A program made the translations under genes and the position numbers. This document shows, piece by piece, positions 11,871 to 19,706 of a DNA stretch of 33,702 nt. The notes under the pieces are model-generated. The model did not search any database. It worked only from the letters and a program-made list of their open reading frames with translations, and was not told the origin of the DNA. How positions within the stretch are numbered: the stretch's first letter is position 1; the number at the start of each line of letters is the position of its first letter. Source of the DNA: Nanoarchaeota archaeon. Lineage in GTDB: Archaea > EX4484-52 > LFW-46. The stretch covers positions 1 through 33,702 of the forward strand of contig JAHILE010000043.1 in assembly GCA_018897155.1 (NCBI GenBank). The letters are read 5' to 3'.

Positions 11871-12074
11871 GGGGTCATGGTGTAACGGTAGCACAAAGGG
11901 CTCCAGATTACGAATTATGCTGATTTGGAGCGACGAGCCGAGCAATTCCTTTCACAGCCGTTCTAGGCTTTTTAGCCCGGAGCGATTGGTGAATTGCTAA
12001 AAACGGCGATGATTAAAAATAAATTTGTGCGGAGAAACCTTTTAGTCGGGGTTCGAATCCTCGTGACCCCACCA
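11871..12074 (+). tRNA. tRNA-Trp (CCA) with a 130-nt intron
   Basis: Acceptor GGGGTCA pairs with TGACCCC (12064-12070), followed by A and an encoded CCA. D arm is GTGT..GCAC and T arm CGGGG TTCGAAT CCTCG. Anticodon stem AAGGG pairs with CCTTT (one G-T) around loop CTCCAGA, giving anticodon CCA and tRNA-Trp. The intron (11907-12036) interrupts the canonical 37/38 position. A bulge-helix-bulge is visible: CTCC (11901-11904) pairs with GGAG (12031-12034), with 3-nt bulges AGA and AAA. An intron helix ACGAATT/AATTTGT lies beyond. Confidence 0.93.
11907..12036 (+). other. Archaeal tRNA intron with extra structure
   Basis: At 130 nt it is much longer than most archaeal tRNA introns. It can form AGCAATTC/GAATTGCT (11941-11948/11991-11998) and GCCGTT/AACGGC (11957-11962/12002-12007), which cross each other as in a pseudoknot. 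A CTGA (11920-11923) and an ATGATTA (12009-12015, one mismatch to box C) recall the box C/D guide RNA known in tRNA-Trp introns of some Euryarchaeota. Confidence 0.6.
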
Positions 12075-12112
12075 TTTTTATAATTTGCTTTTAAAATGCG
12101 TTAGTGTGACAA

Positions 12113-12183
12113 GCGTCGGTAGTCTAGTGGTATGATTCTGGCTTGCCAAGCCAGTGGCCCGGGTTCAATTCCCGGCCGACGCA
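12113..12183 (+). tRNA. tRNA-Gly (GCC)
   Basis: Acceptor GCGTCGG pairs with CCGACGC (12176-12182). Anticodon stem CTGGC/GCCAG closes loop TTGCCAA, anticodon GCC. The T arm is CCGGG TTCAATT CCCGG. No CCA is encoded, unlike the preceding tRNA-Trp. A TTTTAAAA box lies about 25 nt upstream. Confidence 0.95.
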
Positions 12184-12195
12184 TATTTTTCTGAC

Positions 12196-12573
12196 TTAGA
12201 AATCCTCAAACAATTCATCATCTTCGCGCCAAAGCGGCCTGCAAATGACATAATGCACGAGCGTTTCTTTTCCGGTATTCGTCAATTGGTGAGTATGATT
12301 GGGCGGTATTAGTATGGACGAAAGTGAATAGACGTTTTTCGATTCTGATCTTCCTGTTTTTCTGTCTTTGATTTTCATTATTCCCGCGCCATTTATAATT
12401 AGATAAATTTCAGTCATTTTCTTATGGTAATGTGTCTTTGTTCCCTGCCCTGCGTCAATTCTGTTAATATCTATTTCAAGGTCTTTTTCTATAAAATGCC
12501 GTTTTAATCTGCCGCATGGAATAATTTTTTCGTCTTTAATTTCAGAATCATTGATTATTTTCATATCACTCAT
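12196..12573 (-). CDS. Cupin-domain protein
   Basis: The 125-aa product is a single cupin beta-barrel. Motif 1 is GQGTKTHYHKKMTEIYLIINGAG, matching G(X)5HXH(X)3-4E(X)6G with metal ligands H, H and E. Motif 2 is IPPNHTHQLTNTG. Small proteins of this kind bind a metal and serve as sugar isomerases, dioxygenases or binding proteins; the substrate cannot be told here. The frame is open to a TTG at 12606, but ATG 12573 (MSDMKII) is the more likely start. A TATTTAAAT box lies near 12652-12660 on the minus strand. It is convergent with tRNA-Gly and divergent from aIF5B. Confidence 0.82.
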   Translation of the reverse strand: MSDMKIINDSEIKDEKIIPCGRLKRHFIEKDLEIDINRIDAGQGTKTHYHKKMTEIYLIINGAGIMKIKDRKTGRSESKNVYSLSSILIPPNHTHQLTNTGKETLVHYVICRPLWREDDELFEDF

Positions 12574-12732
12574 GCGCGCGATGTTGTCTGATAACTTTTT
12601 TAACAACGTAGACCATTCGTTTATTTTTGATTCGTTAATAAACGTTTCAATTTAAATACATCTTTATGAAAGTTAATGCAAAACGGTCGCCGTTAAAGGA
12701 CAACACTCATGCGCGCTAACCTATGCCAATCA

Positions 12733-12740
12733 TTATAAAG
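12733..12740 (+). promoter_or_regulatory. TATA box of the aIF5B gene
   Basis: TTATAAAG is centred about 30 nt before ATG 12767 and 40 nt before ATG 12776. This argues against the upstream ATG at 12758, which would lie before the expected transcription start. Confidence 0.5.
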
Positions 12741-12775
12741 CTTGCCTTAAATATGTAATGGCATGGATGAGTTTT

Positions 12776-14542
12776 ATGCCAATCCGCCAGCCCATAATTT
12801 CGATTCTCGGACATGTGGACCATGGAAAAACGACTCTTCTTGACACTATCAGGGCCTCGCGCGTTGCGATCGGCGAAGCTGGCGGCATCACCCAGCATAT
12901 CGGCGCATCAGAAGTGCCGGTTGAGAACATACTAAAAACCTGTAATTCATTTCTAAAAAAGTGGAAAATTGATGTCAAAATTCCCGGCCTTTTGTTTATT
13001 GACACGCCCGGACACGCGGCGTTTTCGCTGCTTCGAAAGCGCGGCGGAGCTCTTGCAGATATAGCGATTCTTGTGATTGACATTACGGAAGGCATAAAGC
13101 CGCAGACTGATGAGGCGATCAAAATCCTGCGCGATAATAAGACGCCGTTTATTATCGCCGCGAACAAAGTGGACAAAATCAGCGGATGGCAGACTCAAAA
13201 AGATGCCTGTTTCCATGATGCATTTGATGCCCAATCGACAAAAATCCAGGAAGAGCTTGACCTGAAAATTTACACACTTATCGGGCAGTTAGGTGAGCGC
13301 AACATAATGAGCGACCGCTTTGACAGGATAACTGACTTCACAAAAACAATAGCAATTGTGCCGGTTTCAGGAAGAAGCGGCGAAGGCGTTGCGGATCTTC
13401 TGGGCTTAATTACCGGGCTCTCGCAGAAATATCTTGAAAAAAAGCTTGCGTTGGATGAATCCGGTGTCGGCAAAGGCACTGTTCTTGAAGTGAAGGAAGT
13501 TAAAGGCCTCGGGATGACTCTGGACATAATACTTTATGACGGTATAATGCGCCAGGGAGATACGCTTGTGATTGGCGCGCGTGAAAAACCCGTAGTTACG
13601 AAAGTCAAGGCGATATTGAAAATACCGCCATTAAAAGAAATTCGGGTCGAAAAAAAATTCGTGCCGGTAAAAGAAGTTTTAGCTGCCGTTGGCATCAAGG
13701 TATCTGCAATGAATATTGATGAAGTAATTGCCGGTGTTCCTATCTATACTCTGCGCGAAGGCGCTTTGACAAAAGAATACGAAGATCTTGTCAGAAAGGA
13801 AATCGAAAGTGTTGAAATTGTGACTTCAAATGAAGGCTTGATAATCAAGGCAGATGCGCTTGGAAGCCTTGAGGCGATTGTGCGCAGCATAAAAGAGAAG
13901 AACATTCCGATAAGAAAAGCGCTTATTGGCGCGGTTTCGCGAAAAGATATACTTGAGGTAAAGGATTCTGACCCTAAATACAAGGTTGTTCTCGCTTTTA
14001 ATGCAAACGTGGCTGATGATGCAAAGCAGGAATCAAAAGACACCGGCGTAAAAATTCTTGAAAGCGAAATCATTTACAGGCTTCTTGAAGGCTATGATGA
14101 GTACTTAAAAGACCTTGATGCCGCACAGAAAAAAGCGCTGTCAGAGTCGTTGAAAAAGCCGGCAAAGGTGCGCATCATTCCGGGATTTGTTTTTAGGCAA
14201 TCAAAGCCTGCTGTTGTTGGCATGGAAATAGTTCTTGGCACATTGAAAAAAGACGCGAAACTGATGAATTCTGTTGGCGAAGTCCTTGGAGATGTCGAGC
14301 AGGTGCAGGACAAGAACGTCAATATTGATGAGGGAAAAATCGGCATGAAATGCGCGGTTTCTGTCGACGGCTTTGTTGTCGGAAGAAATGCAAAAGAGAA
14401 TGAGGTTTTCTACACATTCCTGACAAAAGAAGAATATAAGTTGCTGCGCAAGAACATCGGCTTCCTGTCGCAGAGCGAAATCACATGCCTTGACGAAATC
14501 AAGCAGGTGATGCTGAAAACTGACAAGCTGTGGGATTTGTAA
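12776..14542 (+). CDS. infB: Translation initiation factor aIF5B
   Basis: The 588-aa GTPase promotes ribosomal subunit joining and binds initiator tRNA. GHVDHGKT (G1) lies near residue 12. DTPGHAAFS (G3), NKVD (G4) and a downstream beta-barrel domain 2 follow. After these come the alpha/beta domain III (IIKADALGSLEAIVRSI) and a C-terminal domain IV with GFVFRQSKPAVVG. The length agrees with archaeal aIF5B. The open frame reaches ATG 12758. ATG 12776 (MPIRQPIISILGHVDHGK) matches the family N-terminus and has GGATGA just upstream; ATG 12767 is also possible and would be near-leaderless. Confidence 0.96.
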   Translation: MPIRQPIISILGHVDHGKTTLLDTIRASRVAIGEAGGITQHIGASEVPVENILKTCNSFLKKWKIDVKIPGLLFIDTPGHAAFSLLRKRGGALADIAILVIDITEGIKPQTDEAIKILRDNKTPFIIAANKVDKISGWQTQKDACFHDAFDAQSTKIQEELDLKIYTLIGQLGERNIMSDRFDRITDFTKTIAIVPVSGRSGEGVADLLGLITGLSQKYLEKKLALDESGVGKGTVLEVKEVKGLGMTLDIILYDGIMRQGDTLVIGAREKPVVTKVKAILKIPPLKEIRVEKKFVPVKEVLAAVGIKVSAMNIDEVIAGVPIYTLREGALTKEYEDLVRKEIESVEIVTSNEGLIIKADALGSLEAIVRSIKEKNIPIRKALIGAVSRKDILEVKDSDPKYKVVLAFNANVADDAKQESKDTGVKILESEIIYRLLEGYDEYLKDLDAAQKKALSESLKKPAKVRIIPGFVFRQSKPAVVGMEIVLGTLKKDAKLMNSVGEVLGDVEQVQDKNVNIDEGKIGMKCAVSVDGFVVGRNAKENEVFYTFLTKEEYKLLRKNIGFLSQSEITCLDEIKQVMLKTDKLWDL

Positions 14543-14621
14543 CCACTTGCAATCGTCATTGGATTATAAAACCTAGAGCGAAGCGGAGAATTTGAAGTCT
14601 GCGAATTAATTTTTATTTAAA

Positions 14622-16544
14622 TCAGGCATACGCATAATTCAACACTAATTCCCCGTTTGAATTTCTTACATACATAACATCGCCATTATTGTTCCAAATA
14701 GCATTACAAGAATAACCTCGACTACACCAATATAACTGTTCTCTTCTGTTGGTTCCACAACCGGTGTAAAGAGTTACTGTTTTTTCACTTTCTAAAACAA
14801 AGGTTGGAAAAATATATGGATTTCGTGATGATTCATCTTTAACTGTCCAACTCGTTAAATCACAAGGATAAGAGCATGAATTTATCAAAGTTACATATTC
14901 ATCATTTAGATTATTACAATCATCGCCTTCCGCGTTCCATTTGAAATAAGAAATTCCGATACATTGATTATCGCAAATACCTTCACCTGAAGGTTGTTTC
15001 CAAACATTTAATTTTAGCGCCTTAGCTTCGGTTTCGGCATTTCTTAGGTCACTTTCATATTTTTTATTTGGAGAGATGATGTAAACATTTGCATAACCTT
15101 CTTTAACTAATTGTGAATTCACAAATGAATCATTAATAAATAAATATCTCAAAAGTCTCCCATATTGGTCTTTATCTTGAATATCATTCTCAAGAATAAC
15201 ATTTTTGCTTTCTATAAGTTCTCTTAGTCTATTATTTGCTTCTTGATAATACGGTTGACCCCGTTCAGGCGTATTAATGCCGAGTAACCGCACTTTGATA
15301 CTGCCTTGCAGTTCAATGCTATCTCCATCTATAACTCTAGATACAAAAGCAACCGATTTATTAGCGGTTATTTCCGTTGTTGAATGATTTTCTATTTTTT
15401 GCCACTGCATTTCTGATGTTTTCACAATAGTTTTTTGTTTGAGAACACAGAGGTTAACCTTTTCCCAGCCCGCGGGCACATCGCACGGCGTCGGGAATTC
15501 TTTGCACTCGCCTGTTTTCTCGTTCTTTGCAGGAGTTATGACTTGCGCGCACATTTTAGGTTCGCGCTCCTTTGTTTCGTTGCGCGTCTGATTGCGTTCT
15601 TTTTCGCGCTCACGTTCGCCATCATCTTCAGTCAGCTTTTTGATTTTTTCGCGCGCATTTTCCGCCAACTGCTTAGCGGCGTTTGCAAGGCCGTATGCTT
15701 CGCCGTATTTTGATGAATCTATCGCGTCTTGCGCCGCAGCCAGCTTGTCAAGAGAATTGTTCAGAAGAATCAGAGCAGCGTTGTCCGTTATATTGTTCAT
15801 GCCTATTTCATCATTCAGTTTTGCGATTTCTTCCCGTGCATCAATTATATTTTCGAATGCCTCGTCAAGCTTGCCCTTTGTAATATTGTGCTCTTTTTCT
15901 ATTTTTTCTACCGCATCTTCGATTTCTTCCTTAGTTTTGTTTGTGCGCGCCTTTATCTCGATTTTTATTTTCTCTTTGTTCTTGTTGATTTCGATTTTAA
16001 GGGAGCCGGTCTGGTTCTGCATGCTTGCAATAAGCGAGCCGATAAGCGCTTTCTGTTCGGCTGTCAGCTTTCCCTCTGTCATGATTTTTATTTTAAGGCG
16101 CTCGGCCATTATTTCTGTCTTGTTCCGGAGCTTTTCTACCTCGCGCTCGATTTCAATCTGCTTTTTTATTTCTTCGGTTTTGTTGCCTTTACTTATGCTT
16201 TTTGCGGCGGACTTAGCTTTTTCCAAAAATTCTTCATGGGATTCTTTTGCTTTTTCCGCAGCGTTTATTTTGCCTTCTTCAGCCATTTTCTGGAACTCGC
16301 GCAAGCGTTCTTCGGCTATTGTTATGCTCTTTTTTGCTTTTGATTCAGAATTAAATGTAAGCGCCAAAGAGAACTTATCGAGCGCGTCTTTAAAGCCCCA
16401 GAAAAAGCTGTCAGGGTTTATTGAAGGCTCGTTGTCTTCAATGACAACTGCGCCGGAGGAAGCATTAGGGGTATCTTCAGCCATGACAAGCGCGAATTGC
16501 GCGAAAATCAGAACAAAAGCGGTAATAACAATGGCTTGTTTCAT
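14622..16544 (-). CDS. Secreted coiled-coil / thermonuclease / lamin-tail protein
   Basis: The 640-aa protein begins with a signal peptide (MKQAIVITAFVLIFAQFALVMA). Residues about 45-115 (SFFWGFKDALDKFSLALTF...) resemble DUF5667. A long, highly charged coiled coil runs to about 325, followed by a Cys-containing linker. A staphylococcal-nuclease-like domain spans about 395-515, with RVIDGDS, VRLLGINTPE and DQYGR carrying the Arg, Glu and Arg catalytic positions. The calcium-ligand Asp of the LLxxDTPE motif is Asn here. The C-terminus (about 530-640) is a lamin-tail-like beta domain containing WNAEGDD and LTSWTVKDESS. It is probably an extracellular or surface nuclease that digests environmental nucleic acid. 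The coding DNA for the last 370 residues is visibly more AT-rich than the coiled-coil part, suggesting a domain fusion. Confidence 0.85.
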   Translation of the reverse strand: MKQAIVITAFVLIFAQFALVMAEDTPNASSGAVVIEDNEPSINPDSFFWGFKDALDKFSLALTFNSESKAKKSITIAEERLREFQKMAEEGKINAAEKAKESHEEFLEKAKSAAKSISKGNKTEEIKKQIEIEREVEKLRNKTEIMAERLKIKIMTEGKLTAEQKALIGSLIASMQNQTGSLKIEINKNKEKIKIEIKARTNKTKEEIEDAVEKIEKEHNITKGKLDEAFENIIDAREEIAKLNDEIGMNNITDNAALILLNNSLDKLAAAQDAIDSSKYGEAYGLANAAKQLAENAREKIKKLTEDDGEREREKERNQTRNETKEREPKMCAQVITPAKNEKTGECKEFPTPCDVPAGWEKVNLCVLKQKTIVKTSEMQWQKIENHSTTEITANKSVAFVSRVIDGDSIELQGSIKVRLLGINTPERGQPYYQEANNRLRELIESKNVILENDIQDKDQYGRLLRYLFINDSFVNSQLVKEGYANVYIISPNKKYESDLRNAETEAKALKLNVWKQPSGEGICDNQCIGISYFKWNAEGDDCNNLNDEYVTLINSCSYPCDLTSWTVKDESSRNPYIFPTFVLESEKTVTLYTGCGTNRREQLYWCSRGYSCNAIWNNNGDVMYVRNSNGELVLNYAYA

Positions 16545-16636
16545 ACGTATATAGGCTCGCAGGACAATTTAAACTTTATCCGCACGTCTAATTCATTGGC
16601 TTTGAGAACCGGATGATTTTTGCCCGGACAATAGCC

Positions 16637-16644
16637 TTATAAAT
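16637..16644 (+). promoter_or_regulatory. TATA box of the S6e gene
   Basis: TTATAAAT lies about 43 nt before ATG 16683. The ribosome-binding site GAGGAT (16673-16678) lies between them, so this gene has a short leader, unlike several neighbours. Confidence 0.5.
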
Positions 16645-16682
16645 CTTGCAGTTATACTATTGTTAGTTTCAAGAGGATACCT

Positions 16683-17090
16683 ATGCCAGCACGAATCGTT
16701 ATAGGCGACAAAGACGGAAAATCATACCAGAAGGAAATTGCAGCAGATAAATTGAATGCTCTTCTTAATCTGAAAATCGGCGATGAGTTCGACGGAGGAA
16801 TTGTCGATGTTCCAGGATACCGATTTTCAATAAGCGGCGGGTCTGACAAGGACGGATTCCCTATGCGAAAAGGCGTACATGGCCAGGGAAGGAAACAAAT
16901 TCTTGTTGCAGAAGGCCCGGGATATTATCCCATTATGAAAGGCGGGCGCAAGAAAAAATCAATACGCGGAGAAGTTATTGCTTCCGATATTGCGCAGATT
17001 AATGTTAAACTTGTAAAAGCAGGCGCGAAACCGCTCGCTGAACTCTTTGGAAAAACCGCAGAGGCTCCCAAAGCCGAAGAAAAGAAATAA
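16683..17090 (+). CDS. rps6e: Small ribosomal subunit protein S6e
   Basis: The 135-aa protein matches archaeal S6e. It shows an N-terminal beta-rich fold with KSYQKEI, the family signature SGGSDKDGFPMRKGVHGQGRKQIL, and basic stretches GGRKKKSIRG. The acidic/lysine tail (AEAPKAEEKK) is variable in the family. It binds 16S rRNA in the small subunit. The gene has its own TATA box and a good ribosome-binding site, and faces the convergent end of the RuBisCO operon. Confidence 0.95.
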   Translation: MPARIVIGDKDGKSYQKEIAADKLNALLNLKIGDEFDGGIVDVPGYRFSISGGSDKDGFPMRKGVHGQGRKQILVAEGPGYYPIMKGGRKKKSIRGEVIASDIAQINVKLVKAGAKPLAELFGKTAEAPKAEEKK

Positions 17091-17136
17091 TTCTTTAAAA
17101 TTCTAGATTTCTTTGCGCTGTTAGCGAAAATATGCA

Positions 17137-17565
17137 TTAATGTACAACCACGTATGAAAAGGTATGGCGATTTTTTATTCTAAATGCTTTAAGGAGCATC
17201 ATCATTCCGCGCGCAGCCACCACTGAAACGCACGCAGTTATTCCAAGCCCTCCTCCGAGCCCTGCAAATGCCGGGCTTGAAAACAAGAAAACAAAAGAAA
17301 AAATCGCGCCGGAAACCGCAATCCACATATGGTTTGGAACCGCTTTTTTTGAGCTCATTCCGGCAAAAGACGCACCCATCGCGGCAAGAGGGATTGTTTC
17401 GGCTAGTTGCCCATCAACAAATCCCGTGGCTCCAAGAACATAAAAGATAACGCCGAAAAACAGCGCAACAGCAGCGGATGCCGCCACAGGCCCCCATCCG
17501 CGGCTATTGTTCAGTTCATACGTTATGGACGCTGCAACAATGCTGGCTATTATTACTTCATACAT
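17137..17565 (-). CDS. Small membrane protein, last gene of the RuBisCO operon
   Basis: The 142-aa product has about four or five membrane segments and no soluble domain. It contains AAMGASFAGMSSKKAVPNHMWIAVSG. The adjacent upstream protein has GAFVGMSSNMFGVPEIAFAG at the matching place, so the two may be distant paralogues forming a heteromeric membrane complex. I do not recognise the family. The ATG directly follows the TAA of the upstream gene, so translation is probably coupled. Being fifth in the RuBisCO transcript hints at a linked role, but none can be assigned. Confidence 0.65.
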   Translation of the reverse strand: MYEVIIASIVAASITYELNNSRGWGPVAASAAVALFFGVIFYVLGATGFVDGQLAETIPLAAMGASFAGMSSKKAVPNHMWIAVSGAIFSFVFLFSSPAFAGLGGGLGITACVSVVAARGMMMLLKAFRIKNRHTFSYVVVH

Positions 17566-18102
17566 TTAATCACCGAATATTTTGCTTGTTAAATATGTCG
17601 CAATGAACGCGATTGTTCCTAAGGTGCCGCCGGTTCCGTTATATGTTTTTCTTGGCGCCGTCTGCACCAGCCCGGCAACCAGCCCGGCAAATGCGATTTC
17701 CGGCACGCCGAACATGTTCGATGACATGCCAACGAACGCTCCGCAGTATACGGGCCCTGAAAGGCTTTTCATTCGTTCATTCCGGTTTGCATATATTGCA
17801 TAAGCCAGGCCTACAATGCTGGCGGCAATGACAGGCCCGAAAAACATTGTGCTTAGAAAAAACGTAACAACGGCGCCTAAAATAGCTGCGATGATTATTG
17901 ATGTTCCGCTGATAGGGGCATGTTTTATTTTGATCGCACCTGTGCTCTGGAATAGAAATCCAACAATTAAAAATGCTAAAATGGCAAAAAATAGGGGGTT
18001 TATCCCGCTGCCAAGCTGGAAATAGGTCATGCCATAATAAAATAATAGAAATGCCGATAATAAAACGAATACGGCATTATTGAAGTACGATGCTTTTTGC
18101 AT
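17566..18102 (-). CDS. Membrane protein downstream of RuBisCO
   Basis: The 178-aa product has about five or six predicted helices and a short KIKHAPISGT loop. A central GAFVGMSSN segment resembles one in the next protein, and the last third is glycine-rich (TYNGTGGTLGTIAF). The family is unknown. It starts 15 bp after the RuBisCO stop on the same strand and abuts the following gene, so it belongs to the same operon. A transporter or channel is possible, but no signature supports a particular substrate. Confidence 0.65.
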   Translation of the reverse strand: MQKASYFNNAVFVLLSAFLLFYYGMTYFQLGSGINPLFFAILAFLIVGFLFQSTGAIKIKHAPISGTSIIIAAILGAVVTFFLSTMFFGPVIAASIVGLAYAIYANRNERMKSLSGPVYCGAFVGMSSNMFGVPEIAFAGLVAGLVQTAPRKTYNGTGGTLGTIAFIATYLTSKIFGD

Positions 18103-18117
18103 AAGTCTCCCCGGAGT

Positions 18118-19413
18118 TTACTTATCGCTTTTGGAAGCCTCCCAACAATTGAGAGCCATTCTAAGTTCTTCATGATTTTTTGAATATTCTTTCAAAGACG
18201 TTTTCTTAAGGCACGCATCAACCGCTTGCCTTGCCGCCATAGCCCCTGTCTTTGTTCCGCCGGGGTGTGCGTGTATTCCGCCTCCGAATTGCATGATTAT
18301 GTCTTTTCCAAAAACATCCATTAGATCAGGAACCATTGTCGGCTCCAGCCCTCCGGAAGCTACGGGAAACATCGGTTTTATTTTACCCCAATTCTGCTCA
18401 AGTACATTAAGCCGGTAATTTTCCTTTACGATGCCAAGTACGCATTCATCACGGACGGCCAAAACCTCATCTTTTCCGCCATGCATTTTTCCCACAACGG
18501 TTCCTATGTGAAGTTGGTCCAAACCGACAAGCCGCGTAAGCTTTGATATTACAGTCATACTTATGCCGTGCTTCGGATTTCTTGTCAGGGCAGAATGCAT
18601 GCATCGGTGCGCATGCAGAACCAGCTTCAAATCCTCGTTTGCTTCCCTCAGCGTCTGCAGGGCGGTCCAGCCAACTGGAATGATATCAATCATTATATAT
18701 TCTCCGCCCAGGCTTTTGACATACTCCGCCCGCTTTATCATTTCCTGGCACGTGGGCGCAGTAATATTGCACATATACATTTTTCTCTCACCGGTTTCTT
18801 TTTCAACTTTATCCCTTAATTTTAGAGTTGTCTTAGCCCTTTTTTCGAAACTGTTGAATTTCTGGTTTGTAAGGTTTTCGTCATCCTTCACAATATCGCA
18901 GCCGCCAACCCAGGAATTATACGCGACTTCAGCATGTTTTTCAGAAGTCAGTCCAACTTTTGGCTTTACTATGGTTCCGACAAACGGCCGGTCTTTGACT
19001 TTCATAAGTTTTCTTACACCCTCCAGGCCAAATTTCGGTCCGCGAAACTGCTTTATGACCTGTTCAGGAAATGAAATATCCTGCAGCCTTAAGTTGTCTA
19101 GAAGCTTCATGCTGAATATATTTCCTGCAACAGAGCTTAAGAATTGCGGAACTGAATTAGTTTCAAACAAATCCACATGATATGCAACTTTGATAGTATT
19201 TCTTTTTTTGTCCATGAAAAATACATGGGGCTTTAAGCGCTTTGCCAGTTTAGGGCTCAGTGTCTGGATATCTGCCCAGGTGTCTATGGAGCTTTCTCCA
19301 GCCATGTTTGTTGCGGCCTTTTCAAAACTAACTCCTTCAGATGGTTCGATATAATATTCACAAATTAAATCATTTTTTGTAGGTTTATAGTTTATGTCTA
19401 TATATTCCTGCAT
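18118..19413 (-). CDS. rbcL: Form III (archaeal) RuBisCO large subunit
   Basis: The 431-aa enzyme carboxylates ribulose-1,5-bisphosphate to two 3-phosphoglycerates. In archaea it usually works in AMP/nucleoside salvage with AMP phosphorylase and ribose-1,5-bisphosphate isomerase, neither of which is in this window. All catalytic positions are recognisable: KPKVGL (proton-transfer Lys), KDDE (carbamylated Lys and Mg2+ ligands), HAHRCMH, QLHIGTVVGKMHG (His and loop-6 Lys), PVASGG and FGGGIHAHPGG. It is therefore probably active, not a RuBisCO-like protein. The sequence reads as form III. The frame is open to a GTG at 19419; ATG 19413 (MQEYIDINY) is preferred. It follows a winged-helix regulator by a few bases. 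Confidence 0.94.
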   Translation of the reverse strand: MQEYIDINYKPTKNDLICEYYIEPSEGVSFEKAATNMAGESSIDTWADIQTLSPKLAKRLKPHVFFMDKKRNTIKVAYHVDLFETNSVPQFLSSVAGNIFSMKLLDNLRLQDISFPEQVIKQFRGPKFGLEGVRKLMKVKDRPFVGTIVKPKVGLTSEKHAEVAYNSWVGGCDIVKDDENLTNQKFNSFEKRAKTTLKLRDKVEKETGERKMYMCNITAPTCQEMIKRAEYVKSLGGEYIMIDIIPVGWTALQTLREANEDLKLVLHAHRCMHSALTRNPKHGISMTVISKLTRLVGLDQLHIGTVVGKMHGGKDEVLAVRDECVLGIVKENYRLNVLEQNWGKIKPMFPVASGGLEPTMVPDLMDVFGKDIIMQFGGGIHAHPGGTKTGAMAARQAVDACLKKTSLKEYSKNHEELRMALNCWEASKSDK

Positions 19414-19424
19414 ATTCACACCAT

Positions 19425-19706
19425 TTAAATTTTTTTGACAATTTTATCATATACTCTGATGAGTTCGGTGAGATCCTTTACCTTGAGAGTGTATAGTTTT
19501 TCAGGCGCGCGGCTTTCAAAAGACACGAATCCAAAATCATACAGCATCTTCAGGTTTTTTGATGCTGAAGATTCGGTTATATTTAATATGGCTGCGATTT
19601 CATGAACGGATATTTTTTCCTTATTGCCTAGTATGTGTAGAATATCCCGCCTCGTTCTGGATCTTATGGCTCTTGCAAGCTTTTCGTCAGGCATTTTTTC
19701 ACCCAT
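19425..19706 (-). CDS. Winged-helix (ArsR-like) transcriptional regulator
   Basis: The 93-aa protein has a helix-turn-helix of ArsR/MarR-like type. AIRSRTRRDILHILGNKEKISVHEIAAILNITESSASKNLKMLYDFGFV covers helix 1 to the recognition helix, and a wing follows (FESRAPEKLYTL). A helical C-terminus probably mediates dimerisation. There are no cysteine metal-site motifs, so an ArsR metal sensor is unlikely. The start overlaps the upstream stop by 8 bp, and RuBisCO begins a few bases after its stop. It probably regulates its own operon. The perfect palindrome at 20424-20439 in the operon's promoter region is a candidate site. Confidence 0.82.
   Translation of the reverse strand: MGEKMPDEKLARAIRSRTRRDILHILGNKEKISVHEIAAILNITESSASKNLKMLYDFGFVSFESRAPEKLYTLKVKDLTELIRVYDKIVKKI

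Noticed and set aside
15592-16554. Long plus-strand open frame opposite the coiled-coil region
   Set aside because: It is a Ser/Phe-rich shadow of the charged minus-strand coiled coil, whose signal peptide and downstream domains identify the real gene.
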